A stretch of DNA of 64,000 nucleotides from Phycisphaerales bacterium (GTDB lineage: Bacteria > Planctomycetota > Phycisphaerae > Phycisphaerales > UBA1924): NCBI GenBank assembly GCA_029260515.1, contig JAJDDC010000040.1, positions 434,001 to 498,000 on the forward strand. Reading direction: 5' to 3'. The notes below the pieces were generated by a model. The model did not search any database, was not told the origin of the DNA, and saw nothing but the letters and a program-made list of their open reading frames with translations. Of the stretch, positions 8,284 to 16,429 are shown in pieces (the first letter of the stretch is position 1; every line of letters begins with the position of its first letter). The position numbers were made by a program, and so were the translations under genes.

Positions 8284-8883
8284 TCAGTCGTCCCGCGGGG
8301 CGTTGCGGGGCGCCGAGCCCTGCGTGCTGTCGGGGTCGAGCTGCTCGTCGAGGCGCTCGATGTAGCGCCAGGCGTTGAGTTCCTGGCGGATCGCGGCGAG
8401 CGCGCTGGGCGCCGGCTCGCCTCCGATCGAGTCGAACAGCTCGGCGACACGGTCGATGTGCCGGGTCCGGCGGCGCCCGGCCCAGGCGCGCCACCTGGGG
8501 CGGGCCTCGGACGGGTCATCGGCGAGTTCCTCGTCGATCTGCTCGCGGGTCTGCATCATCTCCATGAGGAAGCCGTCGGGGAGGGAGCGGTCGGGCGAGG
8601 ACGCGGCGCCCGCGATCCGTGCGAGCAGCGCGATCGCGCGGCGTTCGGGGTCGAGCAGCGTGGCGCGGGCGGCGTTGAGCGTCGCGGAACGGCGGGCGGC
8701 GTCGGCCTGGACGAGCGGGTCGGCGGCTGCCAGGTCCGGGTGGATGGACGCGGCGCGGGCCAGGTACGCGCGTTCGATGTCTGCGGCGAGGAGTCCGAAG
8801 CTGGCGGGCATGGCCAGGGTGGCGAAGGGGTCCTCGGGCCCCTGATGGTCCGGCGAGGGGGGGTCTTCGGCGTCTGGGCTCAT
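8284..8883 (-). CDS. HscB-like J-domain co-chaperone
   Basis: A 199-residue protein with an N-terminal J domain that carries the HPD tripeptide at residues 48-50 (SIHPDLAAAD). A C-terminal helical region (LPDGFLMEMMQTREQIDEEL) corresponds to the scaffold-binding part of HscB. It would stimulate an Hsp70 (HscA/DnaK) during iron-sulfur cluster transfer. No isc or suf genes are nearby, and it heads the operon with the CNNM/CBS proteins. I chose the ATG at 8883 because the J-domain homology begins soon after; an open frame continues upstream without homology and overlaps the racemase-like gene. Confidence 0.85.
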   Translation of the reverse strand: MSPDAEDPPSPDHQGPEDPFATLAMPASFGLLAADIERAYLARAASIHPDLAAADPLVQADAARRSATLNAARATLLDPERRAIALLARIAGAASSPDRSLPDGFLMEMMQTREQIDEELADDPSEARPRWRAWAGRRRTRHIDRVAELFDSIGGEPAPSALAAIRQELNAWRYIERLDEQLDPDSTQGSAPRNAPRDD

Positions 8884-9003
8884 GGTGCGTCTGTCGGAGC
8901 TGTTTCGCGCGATTGTGGGCATGGGCCGGGCGCCGATTGCCGGGGTGGTCGCGCAGAGGATAGTCTGGGGCGCACTGGGACGCGGGGTTGTCAGGAGGCG
9001 GCG

Positions 9004-9729
9004 TTGAACAGACGGGTGGGCATCGTCGCGGTCAGCCCGGAGGGGGCGGCGCTGTGCTATCGCCAGATCTTCAGGCACGCCTCGAGGCTGCTCGATCCCG
9101 ATGAGCACCCGGTCGTGTGCCTGCACAACCTGCCGCTGGCCGGGTACGTCCGCGCGGTGCGGGCGGGTGACTGGGAGACTGTGGGCTCGCGGCTGCGAGA
9201 GTCGGCGGACGTGCTGGCCTCGTGCGGGGTCGAGGTGTGCTTCACGCCCGACAACGCGGTGCAGCACGGGGTGCACCTGGCGGCGGCGACCTCGCCGATC
9301 CCGTGGCTGAACATGACCGAGCTGGTCGCCAAGGCGCTGGAGGCGGATACGCGCCAGACGGTCGGCGTCATCGGGACGAGCGTGGTGACGAAGGGCTCGG
9401 CGTACCAGACGCACCTGGGGATGCTGGGGATCAAGGTCGTGGCGCCGAGCGACGAGGACGCGGCGGCACTCGACGAGCTGATCTACGGCGAGTTGACGTT
9501 CGGACGGGTCACGCCCGAGGCTAGGCGTTCGATCCTCGCGATGATCGACCGCTTCGCGGGGCGTGGGTGCGACGCTGTGATCCTCGGCTGCTCGGAGGCG
9601 CCCCTGGTCGTCACGTCGGACGAGTCGACGCTGCCCCTGTACGACGCGAGCGACATCCTGGCCGAGTGCGCGGTGCGTTGGGTGCTCGAGACGCCGCCGG
9701 CGGAGGGCGGGCCTCAGTCCGAGGCGTAG
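9004..9729 (+). CDS. Aspartate/glutamate racemase-like protein lacking one catalytic Cys
   Basis: A 241-residue member of the Asp/Glu racemase superfamily. The fold is recognisable from the N-terminal VGIVAVSPEG, TVGVIGTSVVTKGSAY in the middle and AVILGCSEAPL near the C-terminus. The second catalytic cysteine, Cys196, is present. Where active racemases have Cys in a CNTxH motif, this protein has Asp83 (TPDNAVQH), so two-base racemisation is doubtful; it may be a lyase, an isomerase variant or a binding protein. TTG at 9004 is the best start because AGGAGG lies 5 nt upstream. It is divergent from the J-domain gene and overlaps the rhodanese gene tail to tail by 16 bp. Confidence 0.82.
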   Translation: MNRRVGIVAVSPEGAALCYRQIFRHASRLLDPDEHPVVCLHNLPLAGYVRAVRAGDWETVGSRLRESADVLASCGVEVCFTPDNAVQHGVHLAAATSPIPWLNMTELVAKALEADTRQTVGVIGTSVVTKGSAYQTHLGMLGIKVVAPSDEDAAALDELIYGELTFGRVTPEARRSILAMIDRFAGRGCDAVILGCSEAPLVVTSDESTLPLYDASDILAECAVRWVLETPPAEGGPQSEA

Positions 9730-10187
9730 AGCGAGAGGCCGGCCTGCTTCCAGGCGTTGACGCCTCCGTCGAACAGGCGAACGTTCTTGTAGCGCGCGGC
9801 CATGAGGCGTTTGGCGAGCGCCTTGGCGGTGGCGCTGTTGGAATGCTGGCCGTAGACGATGATGTGGTCGTGTCGGGAGATGGCGGGGTCTGTCCCGAGC
9901 TCGCAATCGACCTGCTGGGGGCGGAAGTTGCGGGCGCCGGGCAGATGGGCGGCGCGGTACTCGCCCTCGGGACGGGCGTCGAAGAGGATCAGCAGCTTCT
10001 TCTCGTCGGCGGCCCGGGCGACGAGGCGCTGCACATCGGAGATCGAGGCGTACTCCAGGTCACGCTCGTCGATCTTTTTGCATCCCGAGCAGCCGTGGAG
10101 GGCCAGAGTGAGGACGGCCATGAGAACGGCGGCGGCCGCGAGGGCGGGAGGGCGTCCGTTCTTTGTTTGGGTAAGATTGTGTCGCAT
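9714..10187 (-). CDS. Rhodanese-homology lipoprotein without catalytic Cys
   Basis: A 157-residue predicted lipoprotein. The signal peptide ends in the lipobox LHGC with Cys33 as the likely lipidated residue. A single rhodanese domain follows, recognisable from LFDARPEGEYRAAHLPGARN and the C-terminal FDGGVNAWKQAGLSL. The active-site loop reads VYGQHSNSATA, so Gly113 occupies the position of the sulfur-carrying cysteine. The domain should therefore be catalytically dead, or act in binding. It is divergent from a DsbD-alpha-like gene. Start at 10187 chosen for the signal peptide. Confidence 0.83.
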   Translation of the reverse strand: MRHNLTQTKNGRPPALAAAAVLMAVLTLALHGCSGCKKIDERDLEYASISDVQRLVARAADEKKLLILFDARPEGEYRAAHLPGARNFRPQQVDCELGTDPAISRHDHIIVYGQHSNSATAKALAKRLMAARYKNVRLFDGGVNAWKQAGLSLYASD

Positions 10188-10260
10188 GGGATTCCCAAGA
10201 ATATCGGGTCGCGGGGGTGTGTTCCTCCACGCAGGACGCCCGGGGTCTTTGGAGGTGTTG

Positions 10261-11169
10261 ATGCGCACGTGCGTTGGTGGGCTGGGACGGGCGGAGTGGG
10301 CGGTCGCGGCGATCGGCGTGGCGGTGTCGTGCGGGGGCGCTTCGGGGCAGCTCGACCCGTTCGGGGCCGACGAGCACGAGCCGCGCGTGCGTCTGGGGAT
10401 GATCGCGGACCACGCGACGATCGCGGGCGGGCAGCGGTTCATGCTCGGCGTCACGTTCGAGATCGACCCCGGCTGGCACATCTACTGGGACGGGAAAAAC
10501 GACACGGGCTTCGCGCCCGGGTTCGTGATCACGGCGCCCGAGGGCTTCGAGGTCGGCGAGGCGATGTGGCCGGCGCCGCACAGGCACGTGTCGCCCGGCG
10601 ACATCCTGGATCATGTGTACGAGGACCGCGTGACGCTGGTCGTGCCGGTCACGGCCCCGGCGGGGCTCGAGCCCGGCGGCGAGGCCGAGTTTGCTGTCGT
10701 GTCTGATTGGCTCGTGTGCGAGTCGGTGTGCATCCCCGAGGAGGGTGAGGCGACGCTGACGGTGCGCGCGGGCGAGGCACGTGCGAGCGACAAGGCGACG
10801 CTGAAGCTGTTCGAGGAGGCGCGGGCGCGGATCCCGAAGCCGGCGCCCGCGTCGGTCTGGAGCTCGGGCGGCGGTGGCGAGCCGTTCCGGGTGATCGGGT
10901 CGAAGGGCGCCAAGCCGCTGCTGCTCATCCTCGCGCCCGACGCGGAGCGGGTGCGGTTTTTCCCGGGCGCCGATTCGGCGCCGATCAAGGACCTGATCGA
11001 GGGCGGCGACAGGGCGGGCGGGCAGCTCGTGCTCGCGCTCGAGCGGGCCGAGGACTACGGGCGGGTGTCGGGGGTCGTCGAGATTGTCGGCGGGGGCGGG
11101 TCGGCCTTCTATACACTGACGGCCCGGGATGGAGAGCCGGACGCGGATGCGGGGGAGAGCCGGGAGTAG
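10261..11169 (+). CDS. Secreted DsbD alpha-domain-like protein
   Basis: A 302-residue protein with a predicted signal peptide (about 1-30, no lipobox) and the N-terminal 'disulfide corrector' domain of DsbD: GWHIYWDGKNDTGFAPGF, followed by the paired cysteines of CESVC (Cys153 and Cys157). It lacks the membrane and thioredoxin domains of full DsbD, so reducing power must come from another protein. The C-terminal 120 residues resemble the second half of such stand-alone proteins. GGAGGT lies 5 nt before the ATG. It precedes the redoxin gene, which suggests a shared extracytoplasmic thiol-redox role. Confidence 0.85.
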   Translation: MRTCVGGLGRAEWAVAAIGVAVSCGGASGQLDPFGADEHEPRVRLGMIADHATIAGGQRFMLGVTFEIDPGWHIYWDGKNDTGFAPGFVITAPEGFEVGEAMWPAPHRHVSPGDILDHVYEDRVTLVVPVTAPAGLEPGGEAEFAVVSDWLVCESVCIPEEGEATLTVRAGEARASDKATLKLFEEARARIPKPAPASVWSSGGGGEPFRVIGSKGAKPLLLILAPDAERVRFFPGADSAPIKDLIEGGDRAGGQLVLALERAEDYGRVSGVVEIVGGGGSAFYTLTARDGEPDADAGESRE

Positions 11170-11302
11170 CCACGGCGGCGGGACGCATCGTCGTGCGGCT
11201 ACCGCCAGTATCACCAGATCAGAGGGCGTGGCGGGTGGCCCGTCCATGAGCAGATTCACACGCGGCGCAGGCCGCATACGAGCACAGCAAGGAGATATCA
11301 GC

Positions 11303-11938
11303 ATGTTCAAGAAAGCATCGATCCGGGTTCTGGGTATCGCGGCGGTTGTCACGGCTGGCGCCGCCCTGGCGGGCTTCGCCGACAAGCCCCAGGACATCGC
11401 CAAGGTGGGCGCGCAGGCCCCCGCGTTCACGCTGGTGGACGTTGACGGCAAGGAGCACACCCTGGCGCAGTACACGGCCGAGGGCAACACGGTCGTGCTC
11501 GAGTGGTTCAACCCCACGTGCCCGTTCGTCAAGAAGCACTACGACGGCGAGCGCCAGACGATGAACGAGACGATCAAGGGCTTCGAGGGCGAGAAGGTTG
11601 TCTGGCTGCGGATCAACTCGGGCAGCGAGAAGTCGCGGACCAGCGGCGCCGAGTTCAACAAGAAGATGGCGGAGGAGTGGGACATCAAGACCCCGATCCT
11701 GCTCGACGCCGAGGGCGAGGTCGGCAAGGCGTACGGCGCCAAGCGCACGCCCGAGATGTACGTCATCGACGGCGAGGGCGTGCTCCGCTACCACGGCGCG
11801 ATCGACTCTGACAACCGGGCCCGCAAGATCGGCGACGAGATCTACGTGAAGACCGCGGTGCAGCAGGTGCTCGCGGGCGAGACCGTCACGACCAGCGAGA
11901 CCGACGCCTACGGGTGCTCGATCAAGTACAAGAACTGA
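11303..11938 (+). CDS. Secreted redoxin / thioredoxin-like protein
   Basis: A 211-residue protein with a signal peptide (cleavage near AGFADKP, residue about 25) and an AhpC/TSA-type thioredoxin fold. VGAQAPAFTLVDVDGKEHTL is the typical peroxiredoxin-like entry, and the reactive cysteine is Cys73 in NPTCPFVKKHY. There is no resolving Cys in CxxC form. The closest resemblance is to the redoxin proteins common in planctomycetes and Bacteroidetes. AAGGAG stands about 8 nt before the ATG. A strong intrinsic terminator follows at 11975-12010, so this closes the transcription unit begun at 10261. Confidence 0.9.
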   Translation: MFKKASIRVLGIAAVVTAGAALAGFADKPQDIAKVGAQAPAFTLVDVDGKEHTLAQYTAEGNTVVLEWFNPTCPFVKKHYDGERQTMNETIKGFEGEKVVWLRINSGSEKSRTSGAEFNKKMAEEWDIKTPILLDAEGEVGKAYGAKRTPEMYVIDGEGVLRYHGAIDSDNRARKIGDEIYVKTAVQQVLAGETVTTSETDAYGCSIKYKN

Positions 11939-11974
11939 TCGCCCCCCAGGGTGATCGCTTCTCGTGAACCACAG

Positions 11975-12010
11975 ACGCCCCGGGCCAGCGCCCGGGGCGT
12001 TCTTTTTTTT
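11975..12010 (+). terminator. Intrinsic terminator after redoxin gene
   Basis: A GC-rich stem (GCCCCGGGC pairing with GCCCGGGGC around a CAGC loop) followed by a run ending in eight T residues. It is the clearest rho-independent terminator in the window. Confidence 0.92.
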
Positions 12011-12082
12011 CCGATGCCGCAGCACGCCGGGCGGGGGGCGGGGCCGGCGGCCGATAGAACGGGCTGGCCCACGCCCACGTAC

Positions 12083-12088
12083 TAGGAT
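12083..12088 (+). promoter_or_regulatory. -10 box of rseP, leaderless type
   Basis: TAGGAT ending exactly 6 nt before the rseP ATG at 12095. There is no Shine-Dalgarno between them. Confidence 0.55.
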
Positions 12089-12094
12089 CACACG

Positions 12095-14236
12095 ATGTTT
12101 GGAATTGACGGCATACCCGGGACGGTGCTGGACCTGCTGGTGATCGCGGCGGGGTTCGGGCTGATCATCTTCGTGCACGAGCTGGGGCACTTCCTGGCCG
12201 CCAAGTGGGCGGGGATCCGGGTGCTGGCGTTCGCCGTCGGCTTCGGGCCGGCGGCGGTGAGCTACCGCAAGGGGCTGGGGCTGCGGCGGGGGTCGAGCGA
12301 GGGGGAGTACCTCGGGCGTCTCGACGCCGTCGCGAATGGCACGATCACGAAAGACGCTCGCCCGGACACTCGTGCGTCGATCAGCCCCACCGAGTACCGC
12401 CTTAACTGGCTGCCCCTGGGCGGGTACGTCAAGATGCTGGGCCAGGAGGACATGGACCCGGGCGCGGTCAGCGAGGCGCCCGACAGCTACCAGCGTGCCC
12501 CGGTCTGGAAGCGGATGATCGTGATCTCAGCGGGTGTGGTGATGAACATCGTCACCGCGGCCCTCGTGTTCGTCGGCGTGTTCATGATCGGGCTGCGCGT
12601 CGAGCCGGCGACCGTCGGGCTCGTGGACCCGGGGTCGCCCGCGGCGACCGCCGTCGCGACGAACGGCGCGGCGCTGGGCGTGCATGAGCCGGGTCTGCGG
12701 ACGGGCGACCGGATCATCGCGATCGATGGCGAGCGCCCCCAGTCGTACTCGGACGTCGTGCTCGCGACGGCGATCGCGGGGCCCGGGCAGACGCTGACGT
12801 TCGAGGTAATGCGTGAGGGCGTCTCCTCGCCCCTGTCGTTCGAGATCAAGCCGAAGAAGAGCGAGACGACGGGGCTGCTCGACATGGGCGTGAGCCCGGC
12901 GCTGAGCGGCGAGATCCGGGCGTGGCGCGACTGGGACATTGTCTCCGAGCGGTTCGGGCTCGCGGGCGTCGAGCCCGGGATGACGCTCGCTCGGATCGGT
13001 GGGCGCGACGCGGACTGGGCCGCGGACCTCGAGGAGGCAAGCCGTCGCTCGAGCGGGAATGCCTACGAGGTCGTCTTCGTCGATCCGAAGAGCGGGCGCG
13101 AGGCGAGCATTACGACGACGCCGCGGATCGAGCTGGACACCGATTTCGTGGACCTGGACGGGCGCCCGCTGCTCGTCGAGCACCTGCTCGGGCTGACAGG
13201 CGTGATGATGGTCGATCCGACGTCCTCGGAGACGGAAACGGCCCAGGGGCTGCGCCCGGGCGACATCTTCGCGCGTGTCGGGGCGGTCGAGTTCCCGAGC
13301 ACGGCCGAGGGGATCCGCGAGATCCGCGCCAACAAGGGGCGGGCGCTCGACCTTGTCGTGCTGCGGGGCGAGGGCCCGGCGCTCGAGCGCGAGCGTGTCG
13401 AGCTGGAGGTGCAGGTCCACCGCGAGAACGGCGGGCGGGTCGGGTTCTTGCCCGAGGACACGGCGCGGCACGGGACGCTGCTGGCGCTGCCGCCTCGGCG
13501 GTTTGTAGACCCGAGGACGGACGAGCCGCGGACGCCCGCGGCGGCACGGGTGATCGACGCGCCGGGGATGCGTGTGGTCCGTGTGGGCGGGGCGGAGGTC
13601 TCGGACCTGGCCTCGATCCGCGTGGCGCTGGTCGAGCAGACACGCGGGGCGTACGACGCCGGCGAGTCGTCGACGGTGGTCGAGCTGACGCTTGTGCTGC
13701 CCGAGGCGTCGCGGCCGGTCGTGACGCGGACGTGGCGCCTGGAGCGGGCGGACCTGGAACGCGTGCACGCGCTGTCGTGGACGTCCGGCATCCCGCTGGC
13801 GTTGTTCGAGTCGGAGAAGATGACGCTGCGTGCCGAGGGGCCGGTCGGGGCGGTGTCGATGGGCCTGCACGAGACCAAGCGGGTGATGCTCACGACCTAC
13901 CTGACGTTTGCGCGTCTGGCGCAGGGGACGGTGAAGGTCGAGCACCTGAAGGGACCGGTCGGGATCGCGCACATGGGGACGCTGATCGCGGACCGTGGGT
14001 TCGTCTGGGTGCTCTTCTTCATGGGGCTGATCAGCGTGAACCTCGCGGTGATCAACTTCCTGCCCCTGCCGATCGTGGATGGGGGGCAGTTCCTGATGCT
14101 CTGCTACGAGGGGGTGCGGGGGCGGCCCGTGCCGATCCCGGTGCAGAACGCGGTGACCATGGCGGGGCTGGTGCTGATCGGATCGGTGTTCATCATCGTG
14201 ACGTTCAACGACGTGCGGGCGATCTTCGGCGTGTAG
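12095..14236 (+). CDS. rseP: Site-2 intramembrane metalloprotease, RseP family
   Basis: M50-family zinc protease that cuts membrane-bound substrates such as anti-sigma factors or leftover signal peptides within the bilayer. The first membrane helix holds the zinc-binding HELGH motif at residues 28-32. The C-terminal helices hold the third ligand region (NFLPLPIVDGG, about residue 650). At 713 residues it is far longer than the usual 420-460: the periplasmic part between the first and last helices carries two clear PDZ-like modules (around residues 170-260 and 350-460) and at least one further degenerate one near 490-530. A leaderless-type TAGGAT box precedes it. Confidence 0.93.
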   Translation: MFGIDGIPGTVLDLLVIAAGFGLIIFVHELGHFLAAKWAGIRVLAFAVGFGPAAVSYRKGLGLRRGSSEGEYLGRLDAVANGTITKDARPDTRASISPTEYRLNWLPLGGYVKMLGQEDMDPGAVSEAPDSYQRAPVWKRMIVISAGVVMNIVTAALVFVGVFMIGLRVEPATVGLVDPGSPAATAVATNGAALGVHEPGLRTGDRIIAIDGERPQSYSDVVLATAIAGPGQTLTFEVMREGVSSPLSFEIKPKKSETTGLLDMGVSPALSGEIRAWRDWDIVSERFGLAGVEPGMTLARIGGRDADWAADLEEASRRSSGNAYEVVFVDPKSGREASITTTPRIELDTDFVDLDGRPLLVEHLLGLTGVMMVDPTSSETETAQGLRPGDIFARVGAVEFPSTAEGIREIRANKGRALDLVVLRGEGPALERERVELEVQVHRENGGRVGFLPEDTARHGTLLALPPRRFVDPRTDEPRTPAAARVIDAPGMRVVRVGGAEVSDLASIRVALVEQTRGAYDAGESSTVVELTLVLPEASRPVVTRTWRLERADLERVHALSWTSGIPLALFESEKMTLRAEGPVGAVSMGLHETKRVMLTTYLTFARLAQGTVKVEHLKGPVGIAHMGTLIADRGFVWVLFFMGLISVNLAVINFLPLPIVDGGQFLMLCYEGVRGRPVPIPVQNAVTMAGLVLIGSVFIIVTFNDVRAIFGV

Positions 14237-14269
14237 GGCGGGGGCGGGGCGGCGTGGCGCCCTGAGCGG

Positions 14270-14275
14270 TAGGCT
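14270..14275 (+). promoter_or_regulatory. -10 box of hydrolase gene, leaderless type
   Basis: TAGGCT ending exactly 6 nt before the GTG start at 14282. It supports that start and an independent promoter in the short gap after rseP. Confidence 0.5.
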
Positions 14276-14281
14276 CGGCGC

Positions 14282-15202
14282 GTGCAGACCCCTGACTTGT
14301 CCTCCGTGCTCGGATTCGCGCTGCTCCTGGCCATCGGGCTTGCGGTGTACCTGTGCGTGCTGATCGGATTCACTGCGTGGAGGCTGACGCGGCCGCCGCG
14401 CCGGACGTACGCGAGCGCCGTGGCGCGGGGGATGCCGGGCGACCCGTCGGAGCTGGACAGGGCGCGCGCGTTCGAGGCGTGGGACTTCTCGCCCCGTGGG
14501 GAGCGGCTCGGCGTCTGGACGATTGCCGGCGACGAGCCGGGCGGGCCCGTGTGCGTGATGGCGCCCGGGTGGGGTGACGGGCGGATCGGGGCGCTGGCGC
14601 GTCTCGAGGCGGTGGCGCCGGTGTGCGCGCGCGTCGTGGCGTTCGACTCGGCGGGTCACGGCGAGTCCGGGGGGATCTGCTCGCTCGGGACACGCGAGGT
14701 CGGGGATCTCGTGGCGCTGCTCGAGCGGGTCCGCGAGGACGGGCGGGCGCTGGTCGTGTACGGGTGGTCGCTCGGGGCCGGTGTGGCGATCGCGGCTGCC
14801 GCGGGCGGGGCGGGCATCGATGCGATCGTTGCGGAGGCGCCGTATCGGAGCGCGGCTACGCCGGCGCGCAACGTGATGCGCGGCGCGGGGCTGCCGTGGC
14901 GGGCGAACCTGGCGCCGGGGCTGGCGCTGCTGGGCGTGCGGTTCGGCGTGGGGGCCCGGTGGCGCGGGTTCGACCGGGCGGTGCTCGCGGAGCGCGTCGC
15001 GTGCCCGGTGCTCGTCGTGCACGGGGGCGACGACGAGGTCTGCCCGGTCGGAGATGGGCGTGAGATTGTCAGGCGTGCCACCTCGGGCGAGATGTGCGAG
15101 ATCGCGGGGGGGCGGCACAACGACCTGTGGACGGATGAGGACAACCGGGCGGTGTGCGTCGAGACGGTGCGGGGGTTTGTGGAGCGTGTCTCGGGGTTGT
15201 GA
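14282..15202 (+). CDS. Membrane-anchored alpha/beta hydrolase
   Basis: A 306-residue serine hydrolase with one N-terminal membrane helix (about residues 10-34). The nucleophile elbow is GWSLGAG, the acid is in HGGDDEVCP, and the catalytic His is in GGRHNDL, so the triad is complete. The layout matches the YqkD/FrsA-like group of short-chain esterases or peptidases of unknown substrate. The start is GTG at 14282, supported by the -10 box 6 nt upstream. The next + gene, deoC, is separated by a repeat-rich gap of 190 bp. Confidence 0.86.
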   Translation: MQTPDLSSVLGFALLLAIGLAVYLCVLIGFTAWRLTRPPRRTYASAVARGMPGDPSELDRARAFEAWDFSPRGERLGVWTIAGDEPGGPVCVMAPGWGDGRIGALARLEAVAPVCARVVAFDSAGHGESGGICSLGTREVGDLVALLERVREDGRALVVYGWSLGAGVAIAAAAGGAGIDAIVAEAPYRSAATPARNVMRGAGLPWRANLAPGLALLGVRFGVGARWRGFDRAVLAERVACPVLVVHGGDDEVCPVGDGREIVRRATSGEMCEIAGGRHNDLWTDEDNRAVCVETVRGFVERVSGL

Positions 15203-15211
15203 ACGGATGAG

Positions 15212-15320
15212 GATTCACCACAGAGACACAGAGGACACAGAGGGGGGATTCGGGGATCGACCTCGACGGATCCTCCGTGGTGTCTCTGACTCTGTGCTCT
15301 CTGCGCCTCTGTGGTGAATC
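15212..15320. repeat. Long inverted repeat, CACAGAG-type element (copy 1)
   Basis: Two 31-nt arms (15212-15242 and 15290-15320) begin and end with GATTCACCACAGAG / CTCTGTGGTGAATC and match at 27 of 31 positions when folded. The arms contain tandem CACAGAG units. The 47-nt centre is not shared with the second copy at 20973-21073. It lies after the hydrolase stop codon and has no coding capacity. Confidence 0.85.
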
Positions 15321-15327
15321 TTGTTTC

Positions 15328-15362
15328 GGCCGATTGGAGACCGGCCCCACCGGGGGGAGGGG
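15328..15362. repeat. GGCCG..CGGCC mini-hairpin repeat (copy 1)
   Basis: A hairpin core at 15328-15346 (GGCCGATTGGAGACCGGCC) plus the tail CCACCGGGGGGAGGGG. The same unit follows the long inverted repeat at 21079-21113, and a related one stands alone at 16381-16401. Confidence 0.7.
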
Positions 15363-15380
15363 CGAGGTGTGGTTGGCCCC

Positions 15381-15386
15381 TAGGAT
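15381..15386 (+). promoter_or_regulatory. -10 box of deoC, leaderless type
   Basis: TAGGAT ending exactly 6 nt before the deoC ATG at 15393. There is no Shine-Dalgarno. Confidence 0.55.
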
Positions 15387-15392
15387 TGGCGC

Positions 15393-16319
15393 ATGGTCCA
15401 GTCCCCCACTGTTGATGCGGTGATGGCCGACGCGCGGGCGGCGGGCTTCGCGACGCGGTCGATCAAGACCGAGAGCAAGTTCGCGGCCCTGAAGCTCGCG
15501 CTGTCGATGGTGGACCTGACGACACTGGAGGGCAAGGACTCGCCCGAGAAGGTTCGGGGGCTGTGCAGAAAAGCGGTGCGCCCGTTCGAGCGCGACGAGG
15601 AGCTGCTGGGCGAGCGGCTGCCCCACGTCGCGGCGGTGTGCGTCTACCCGAGCATGGTCAGGGTCGCGAAGGAGCTGCTCGGCGGGACGGGCGTGAACGT
15701 CGCCAGCGTCGCGACGGGGTTCCCGAGCGGGCAGTACCCCCTGGACGTACGCGTGCGTGACGTCGTGGAGGCGGTCGCGGACGGCGCCGACGAGATCGAC
15801 ATGGTAATCAACCGGGGGGCGTTCCTCTCGGGGCGGTACGACGAGGTGGCGCGCGAGATCCGCGCGATCAAGGCCGCGTGCGGCGGGGCTCACCTCAAGG
15901 TCATTCTCGAGACGGGCGAGCTGGAGACGTACGACAACGTGCGTCGGGCGAGCGACATCGCGATCGAGAACATCGCGCCGGGCGATTTCATCAAGACGAG
16001 CACGGGGAAGGTGTCGCCGGCGGCGACGATGCCGGTGACGCTGGTGATGCTCGAGGCGATCCGGGACGCGGCGATGGGCGCCGGGCCCTGGCGGGGCGTC
16101 GAGCCCAGGAAGATCGGCATGAAGCCCGCGGGCGGGATCCGCACCGCCAAGCAGTCGTGGCACTACCTGTGCATGGTCAAGGAGACGCTCGGCGACGGGT
16201 GGCTGCGCCCCGAGTGGTTCCGGTTCGGCGCGTCGAGCCTGGCCAACGACCTGCTGCGGACGATGGTGAAGCTCAAGACCGGGAAATACCCGGCGGGGTA
16301 CTCGTTCTCGGAGGCGTGA
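15393..16319 (+). CDS. deoC: Deoxyribose-phosphate aldolase
   Basis: Class I aldolase that splits 2-deoxyribose-5-phosphate into acetaldehyde and glyceraldehyde-3-phosphate during deoxynucleoside breakdown. The Schiff-base lysine is in DFIKTSTGK and the second active-site lysine in GMKPAGGIR; both are intact. At 308 residues it belongs to the longer DeoC type (many bacterial ones are 220-260). The following + genes encode an aldehyde dehydrogenase and its degenerate relative, which could oxidise the acetaldehyde produced. It converges with the PilZ-J gene, the two being separated by a 110-bp gap with a hairpin. Confidence 0.95.
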   Translation: MVQSPTVDAVMADARAAGFATRSIKTESKFAALKLALSMVDLTTLEGKDSPEKVRGLCRKAVRPFERDEELLGERLPHVAAVCVYPSMVRVAKELLGGTGVNVASVATGFPSGQYPLDVRVRDVVEAVADGADEIDMVINRGAFLSGRYDEVAREIRAIKAACGGAHLKVILETGELETYDNVRRASDIAIENIAPGDFIKTSTGKVSPAATMPVTLVMLEAIRDAAMGAGPWRGVEPRKIGMKPAGGIRTAKQSWHYLCMVKETLGDGWLRPEWFRFGASSLANDLLRTMVKLKTGKYPAGYSFSEA

Positions 16320-16380
16320 ACCGGCGGAGGCACGGCCGCCCTGGGGGTGTGCCCTGTCGCCCGGGCGGGCGCATGAAAAC

Positions 16381-16401
16381 GGGCCGGCTTGAAGCCGGCC
16401 C
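16381..16401. terminator. Hairpin between convergent deoC and PilZ-J gene
   Basis: A near-perfect 21-nt palindrome with arms GGGCCGGCTT / AAGCCGGCCC. Lying between two converging genes, it could end transcription from both sides, but there is no T-run. It is related to the mini-hairpin repeats at 15328 and 21079. Confidence 0.55.
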
Positions 16402-16429
16402 CTCCGTGAACTGATCGGTTGGTTTGGAT

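Noticed and set aside
7027-9003. A long upstream extension of the racemase-like gene
   Set aside because: The frame is open because of GC bias. It is opposite two well-supported genes, and AGGAGG with TTG at 9004 marks the real start.
12527-15118. An 863-codon open frame on the minus strand
   Set aside because: A shadow of rseP and the hydrolase, with Arg/His/Pro-rich composition.
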